This document shows, piece by piece, positions 5,823-9,076 of a stretch of DNA of 9,076 bases. The notes beneath the pieces were generated by a model. That model had not been told where the DNA came from. It searched no databases and saw nothing but the letters and a program-made list of their open reading frames with translations. Numbering within the stretch: position 1 is the stretch's first letter; every line of letters starts with the position of its first letter. The stretch comes from Actinomycetota bacterium. GTDB taxonomy: Bacteria; Actinomycetota; Actinomycetes; Mycobacteriales; Mycobacteriaceae. The translations under genes were made by a program, and so were the position numbers. The stretch is taken from the NCBI GenBank assembly GCA_005787665.1, contig SYAB01000305.1, positions 1 through 9,076 of the forward strand, given 5' to 3'.

Positions 5823-7168
5823 TAAATCGGGCTGCCGGGGGTCTCAGGGCCGCCGGTCTCCTTCTCGATCTCGGCGATCAGCGCGTCGACGTCGGCCGAG
5901 GAGACGTCCCCTCCGATGACCCGGTCGATGAACGCGGCCGGCTCGTCGAGGTCGGAGGTGGTGGGCAGCAGGTCGGGGTGGTTCCAGACCGCGTCGCGGG
6001 CGTCGATACCGGCCGCCTCGGTCAGCCGCTCCCACAGCGCGGCGGCCTCACGCATCTTGCGGGGCCGCAACTCCAGGCCCACCAGGGTTCCGAAGGTCTG
6101 CTCGGCCGGGCCGCCGGTGGCCCGGCGCCGGCGCAGCATCTCGCTGAGCGCGGCGGTGCCGGGGATCCGATCGCCCAGGGCGCTGGTGACCACGGTGGAC
6201 ACCCAGCCCTCGATGAGGGCCAGCATGGTCTCCAGCCGCTCCAGGGCGGCGGTCTGCTCGGGGGTCGCCTTCGGCTCGAAAAGTCCCTGGGAGAGCAGCT
6301 CTTCCATCTTCGACGGGTCGGTCAGCGAGGTCGGGTCGAAACCGGCGGACAGCTGCTCGATGCCGCTCATGTCGATCTTCATGCCGGCGGCGTAGGCCTC
6401 CACCGCGCCGAGCAGTTGTGCCGAGAGCCACGGCACTCCGGAGAACAGCCGGTGATGGGCCGCCTCCCGGGCGGCCAGGAACGTCAGGATCTCGCTGCGC
6501 GACTGCTCCAGGCCCTCGGAGACCTCCTCGATGGCGGCCGGCATCAGGGCGGCAACCCCCTTGGGGCCCAACGGAAGTCCGATGTCGGTGGAGGTCAGCA
6601 CCTCGGTGGACAGCCGGCCCAGGGCCTGGCCCAGCTGCGAGCCGAACGCCATCGACCCCATCTGGGTCATCATCGCCATCAGCGGCCCAGCCATCGCCCG
6701 GGCCTCCTCGGGCAGCGAGGCCGACCACACCGTCGAGATCTGCTCGGCCATCGGGTCGCACAGCCGCTTCCAGGTGTCCAGGGTGTTGTCCACCCAGTCC
6801 TGCGGGGTCCAGGCCGCTGCCCGCGTCGCCCCGGCCGGCAGGGCGGTGGCCCCGTCGAGCCAGGTGTCGGCCAGGTGCACCGCGTCGGCGACGGCCTTGG
6901 CCGTCGACTCCGGAATCGGGGCGGTGAAACCGATCGAACTCGAGGCCAGCTTGCGGGCCAGGTCGTAGTTCACCGCGCCGCCGCCGCCGGAGGCCATCGC
7001 GCTGCCCGCCCCGGAGAACATCTCGCCGAGCTTGGAGAACAGCTGGCCCAGATCGCCCGGGTTGAACCCGCCGGCCCCGAAACCGAACGGGTCGGAGCCG
7101 CCGGGCTGCTTGCCCTTGCCGCGCTCGGGGTCGTCACCGGGGGAGAAGCCGAACGGCAGGTCAGACAT
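5822..7168 (-). CDS. DUF2342/Zincin_2 family putative zinc metalloprotease (Rv3195-like)
   Basis: This encodes 448 residues from ATG 7168 (MSDLPFGFSPGDDPERGKGK, a conserved mycobacterial opening). It belongs to the DUF2342 (zincin-like metallopeptidase type 2) family and is the likely counterpart of Rv3195. Family members are inferred metalloproteases, but substrates are not known to me. The first 65 residues are Gly-rich and probably disordered. The region 230-247 holds the zincin-type REAAHHRLFSGVPWL motif (Glu235, His238, His239), and a helix with LIEGWV (318-323) probably supplies a further ligand. No signal peptide or membrane segment is visible, so it is presumably cytoplasmic. GGAG sits only 2 nt before the start, too close to be a good ribosome binding site. 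The gene is divergent from the PDZ protease, an arrangement conserved with M. tuberculosis. Its TAG stop is shared with the IS630 target duplication, yet the protein end is unaffected. Confidence 0.93.
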   Translation of the reverse strand: MSDLPFGFSPGDDPERGKGKQPGGSDPFGFGAGGFNPGDLGQLFSKLGEMFSGAGSAMASGGGGAVNYDLARKLASSSIGFTAPIPESTAKAVADAVHLADTWLDGATALPAGATRAAAWTPQDWVDNTLDTWKRLCDPMAEQISTVWSASLPEEARAMAGPLMAMMTQMGSMAFGSQLGQALGRLSTEVLTSTDIGLPLGPKGVAALMPAAIEEVSEGLEQSRSEILTFLAAREAAHHRLFSGVPWLSAQLLGAVEAYAAGMKIDMSGIEQLSAGFDPTSLTDPSKMEELLSQGLFEPKATPEQTAALERLETMLALIEGWVSTVVTSALGDRIPGTAALSEMLRRRRATGGPAEQTFGTLVGLELRPRKMREAAALWERLTEAAGIDARDAVWNHPDLLPTTSDLDEPAAFIDRVIGGDVSSADVDALIAEIEKETGGPETPGSPI

Positions 7169-7187
7169 GGCTCCACGGTACCGCCGT

Positions 7188-7194
7188 TAGGGTA
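7188..7194. promoter_or_regulatory. Overlapping divergent -10 boxes (TAGGGTA)
   Basis: On the plus strand, TAGGGT (7188-7193) fits TANNNT and is followed by 7 nt and then GTG 7201, the classic spacing for a leaderless mycobacterial transcript of the PDZ gene. On the minus strand, TACCCT (7194-7189) also fits TANNNT and would start transcription near 7182, giving the metalloprotease a leader of about 14 nt. The whole intergenic gap is 32 bp, so both promoters must lie in or next to it. Confidence 0.6.
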
Positions 7195-7200
7195 GGCGGC

Positions 7201-8223
7201 GTGAACAGGCGGATCATGACGCTGATCGTGGCCCTGGTGCCGATCGTCGTCTTCGGTGTGCTGCTGGCGGCGGTGACGGTGCCCTATGTCGCGCTGGGCC
7301 CGGGTCCGACGTTCGACACCCTCGGTGAGGTGGAGGGCAAGCCCGTGGTGGCCATCGAGGGCACCCCGGTCAAGCCGACCTCCGGGCATCTGAACATGAC
7401 GACGGTGTCCCAGCGCGATGGGCTGACCCTGGCCCAGGCCCTGGCGCTGTGGGCCTCCGGCAACGACCAGCTGGTGCCGCGGGATCTGGTGTTCCCGCCG
7501 GAGAAGTCCCGCGACGACATCAAGAAGTCCCAGGACGCCGACTTCGAACGCTCCGAGGACAACGCCGAGTACGCCGCGCTGAACTACCTGAAGTTCCCCG
7601 ATGCGGTGCGGGTGGAGAAGGTCAACGACCCCGGCCCCTCGGCGGGCAAGCTGCAGGTCGGCGACGCCATCGACAAGGTCAACGGCACCCCGGTGCCCAA
7701 CCTGGAGACCTTTACCGGTCTGCTCAAGGCCACCAAACCCGACCAGAAGCTCGTCATCGACTACCGCCGCAAGAACGGCCCGGCCGGGACCACCACCGTC
7801 ACCCTGGGCAAGAACGACGACCGTGAGCACGGCTATCTGGGCATCGCGGTGCTCGACGCCCCCTGGGCGCCGTTCACCATCGACTTCAACCTGGCCAATA
7901 TCGGCGGGCCGTCGGCCGGGATGATGTTCAGCCTGGCGGTGATCGACAAGCTGACCACCGGCGACCTCAACGGCGGCAAGTTCGTCGCCGGCACCGGCAG
8001 CATCGACGCCGAGGGTGCGGTCGGCCCGATCGGCGGGATCACCCACAAGATGGTCTCCGCCCAGGAGGCGGGGGCGACGGTGTTCCTGGTGCCCGCGGAG
8101 AACTGCGAGGAGGCCCGCACCGTCGGCGGCAACACCATGGAGCTGATCAAGTCCGAGACGCTGACCCAGACCGTCGACGCGCTCAAGGCCCTGACCTCGG
8201 GCGGCGACCCCCCGCGGTGCTGA
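7201..8223 (+). CDS. YlbL-type PDZ and Lon-like domain serine protease (Rv3194c-like)
   Basis: This encodes 340 residues from GTG 7201. Residues 7-31 form a single N-terminal membrane segment, so the body probably faces the outer side of the membrane. A PDZ domain spans about 133-215 (SAGKLQVGDAIDKVNGTPVP), which in this family selects peptide ends. The C-terminal region from about 225 is a Lon-type proteolytic fold: Ser238 in GGPSAGMMF and Lys283 in GGITHKM form the expected Ser/Lys dyad, 45 residues apart. Length matches the family and nothing is broken. No ribosome binding site precedes the GTG; the -10 box 7 nt upstream implies a leaderless transcript. It lies upstream of the UPF0182 membrane-protein gene on the same strand, as in M. 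tuberculosis. Substrates are unknown to me. Confidence 0.94.
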   Translation: MNRRIMTLIVALVPIVVFGVLLAAVTVPYVALGPGPTFDTLGEVEGKPVVAIEGTPVKPTSGHLNMTTVSQRDGLTLAQALALWASGNDQLVPRDLVFPPEKSRDDIKKSQDADFERSEDNAEYAALNYLKFPDAVRVEKVNDPGPSAGKLQVGDAIDKVNGTPVPNLETFTGLLKATKPDQKLVIDYRRKNGPAGTTTVTLGKNDDREHGYLGIAVLDAPWAPFTIDFNLANIGGPSAGMMFSLAVIDKLTTGDLNGGKFVAGTGSIDAEGAVGPIGGITHKMVSAQEAGATVFLVPAENCEEARTVGGNTMELIKSETLTQTVDALKALTSGGDPPRC

Positions 8224-8262
8224 GTCCGACGGTGGGCAAAAGCCGCCCCGGCCCGCGATGCG

Positions 8263-8268
8263 TAAGGT
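8263..8268 (+). promoter_or_regulatory. Candidate -10 box upstream of UPF0182
   Basis: TAAGGT fits the TANNNT pattern and is followed by exactly 7 nt and a GTG (8276), repeating the arrangement seen before the PDZ gene. Transcription would begin at that GTG, 20 nt before the UPF0182 start. No clear -35 hexamer is seen. If used, UPF0182 can be expressed independently of the PDZ gene. Confidence 0.45.
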
Positions 8269-8275
8269 TGGGATC

Positions 8276-8299
8276 GTGATTTTGCGAGTTTTGCCGTGA
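8276..8299 (+). CDS. Putative leaderless 7-residue mini-ORF coupled to UPF0182
   Basis: GTG at 8276 would be the 5' end of the transcript predicted from the TAAGGT box. It opens an ORF of seven codons (VILRVLP) ending at TGA 8297-8299. That stop overlaps the UPF0182 GTG (8296-8298) in a GTGA arrangement that favours termination-reinitiation. Leaderless short ORFs upstream of genes are known in mycobacteria. The peptide has no Cys run or other obvious attenuator feature. Promoter position and translation are both inferred. Confidence 0.35.
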   Translation: MILRVLP

Positions 8300-9076
8300 C
8301 CGTCCGGCCGCCCGCCCGAATGCCCGCGCTGACCCGCCGGGGCCGCACCCTGATCGGGATCGCCCTGGCCGCGTTCGCCCTGCTGCTGATCGGCCCCCGC
8401 TTCATCGACACCTACGTCGACTGGCTGTGGTTCGGAGAGCTGGGCTACCGCTCGGTGTTCACCACCGTGCTGTTCACCCGGCTGATCGTGTTCCTGGTGG
8501 TCGCCGTGCTGTTCGGGGCGATCGTGTTCGGCGGGTTGGCGCTGGCCTACCGCACCCGTCCGGTGTTCGTGCCCACGGCCGGCCCGGGTGACCCGGTGGC
8601 CCGTTACCGCACCGCGGTGATGGCCAAACTGCGCGCCTTCGCCATCGGGATCCCCGCGGTGGTCGGCGTGATGGCCGGCCTGGTGGCCCAGAGCTACTGG
8701 CCGCGGGTGCAGATGTTCCTGCACGGCGGCGACTTCGGGGTCAGCGACCCGCAGTTCGGCAAGGACCTCGGCTTCTACGCCTTCGACCTGCCGTTCTACC
8801 GGCTGGTGCTGAGCTTCCTGTTCGTCGCGCTGTTCCTGACGTTTGTGGCCAACCTGGTGACGCACTACATCTTCGGCGGCATCCGGCTGGCCGCCGGCAG
8901 CGGCGCGCTGACCCGCGCGGCCCGCATCCAGCTGATCAGCCTGGTCGGGGTGCTGGTGCTGCTCAAGGCGGTGGCCTACTGGCTGGACCGCTATGAACTG
9001 CTCTCCCACACCCGGGTGGGCAAGCCGTTCACCGGCGCCGGCTACACCGATATCAACGCCGTGCTGCCGGCCAAGC
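8296..9076 (+). CDS. UPF0182 family transmembrane protein (Rv3193c-like), 3' end outside the window
   Basis: The frame is open from GTG 8296 to the window edge (260 codons plus one base). The sequence matches the N-terminal part of the UPF0182/COG1615 family, large membrane proteins of close to 1000 residues in actinobacteria; the counterpart is Rv3193c. GTG 8296 gives [17 protein letters not shown], close to the known N-terminus, whereas ATG 8320 would start eight residues later. Membrane segments are visible at about 17-38, 58-85, 113-132, 166-193 and 212-230. The conserved stretches [15 protein letters not shown] (41-55) and [20 protein letters not shown] (151-170) are present. The function is not established. 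The gene follows the PDZ protease after about 70 bp and has its own candidate promoter and a possible coupled mini-ORF. Confidence 0.95.
   Translation, partial: MTVRPPARMPALTRRGRTLIGIALAAFALLLIGPRFIDTYVDWLWFGELGYRSVFTTVLFTRLIVFLVVAVLFGAIVFGGLALAYRTRPVFVPTAGPGDPVARYRTAVMAKLRAFAIGIPAVVGVMAGLVAQSYWPRVQMFLHGGDFGVSDPQFGKDLGFYAFDLPFYRLVLSFLFVALFLTFVANLVTHYIFGGIRLAAGSGALTRAARIQLISLVGVLVLLKAVAYWLDRYELLSHTRVGKPFTGAGYTDINAVLPAK

Larger units (their letters stand above)
4718..5824 (-). mobile_element. IS630-family insertion sequence with TA target duplication
   Basis: The element core is 4720-5822 (1103 bp), bounded by inverted repeats and flanked by TA at 4718-4719 and 5823-5824, the target duplication expected for the IS630/Tc1/mariner group. 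It carries one intact transposase gene filling nearly the whole length. Ends and transposase are undamaged, so it looks recent and potentially mobile. Removing the element and one TA joins the metalloprotease end to the hairpin at 4659-4719 and leaves a normal TAG stop. The target therefore lay inside that stop codon, and insertion did not alter the metalloprotease protein. Confidence 0.93.

Noticed and set aside
6970..9009. 679-codon open frame on the minus strand across three genes
   Set aside because: It lies antisense to the metalloprotease start, the whole PDZ protease and UPF0182, which are clear family members. Its His/Gln/Arg/Gly-rich content is typical of a GC-rich shadow frame.

Overview
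The window looks like chromosomal DNA of a Mycobacteriaceae species, probably an environmental Mycobacterium or Mycolicibacterium. It is GC-rich, uses GTG starts freely and has TANNNT-type -10 boxes. Its core genes read like counterparts of M. tuberculosis Rv3193c, Rv3194c, Rv3195 and Rv3196. These assignments come from recognising the translated sequences; no database search was run.

Right half (5822-9076): a conserved block. A DUF2342-type putative zinc metalloprotease (minus strand) is divergent from a YlbL-type PDZ/Lon-like protease (plus strand). A UPF0182 multi-pass membrane protein follows and runs off the window. The 32-bp divergent gap holds TAGGGTA, which offers a -10 box on each strand, with one start positioned for leaderless translation. 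A second TANNNT-7 nt-GTG arrangement precedes UPF0182. It opens a 7-codon mini-ORF whose stop overlaps the UPF0182 start.

Middle (4718-5824): an apparently intact IS630-family element with 12-bp terminal inverted repeats (11/12 identical), a TA duplication and a transposase with a full D-D-E set. The insertion sits exactly in the metalloprotease stop codon. Both the metalloprotease and the transposase now end in a TAG that contains one copy of the duplicated TA. A long hairpin abuts the insertion and was probably the metalloprotease terminator.

Left half (1-4717): mosaic. It holds the 3' part of an unrecognised gene, an Rv3196-like TOMM leader-peptide-binding protein (minus strand), a gap with a well-initiated 42-codon ORF that may be a gene remnant or a small peptide, and a 757-residue predicted secreted protein. 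That protein has a cadherin/VCBS-like repeat, an unassigned Ser/Thr-rich beta region that could be pore-forming, and a C-terminal Big_2-like domain. The Rv3195-like and Rv3196-like genes are neighbours in M. tuberculosis; here the secreted-protein gene and the IS lie between them, so this interval has gained accessory DNA.

No tRNA, rRNA, CRISPR array or riboswitch was recognised.
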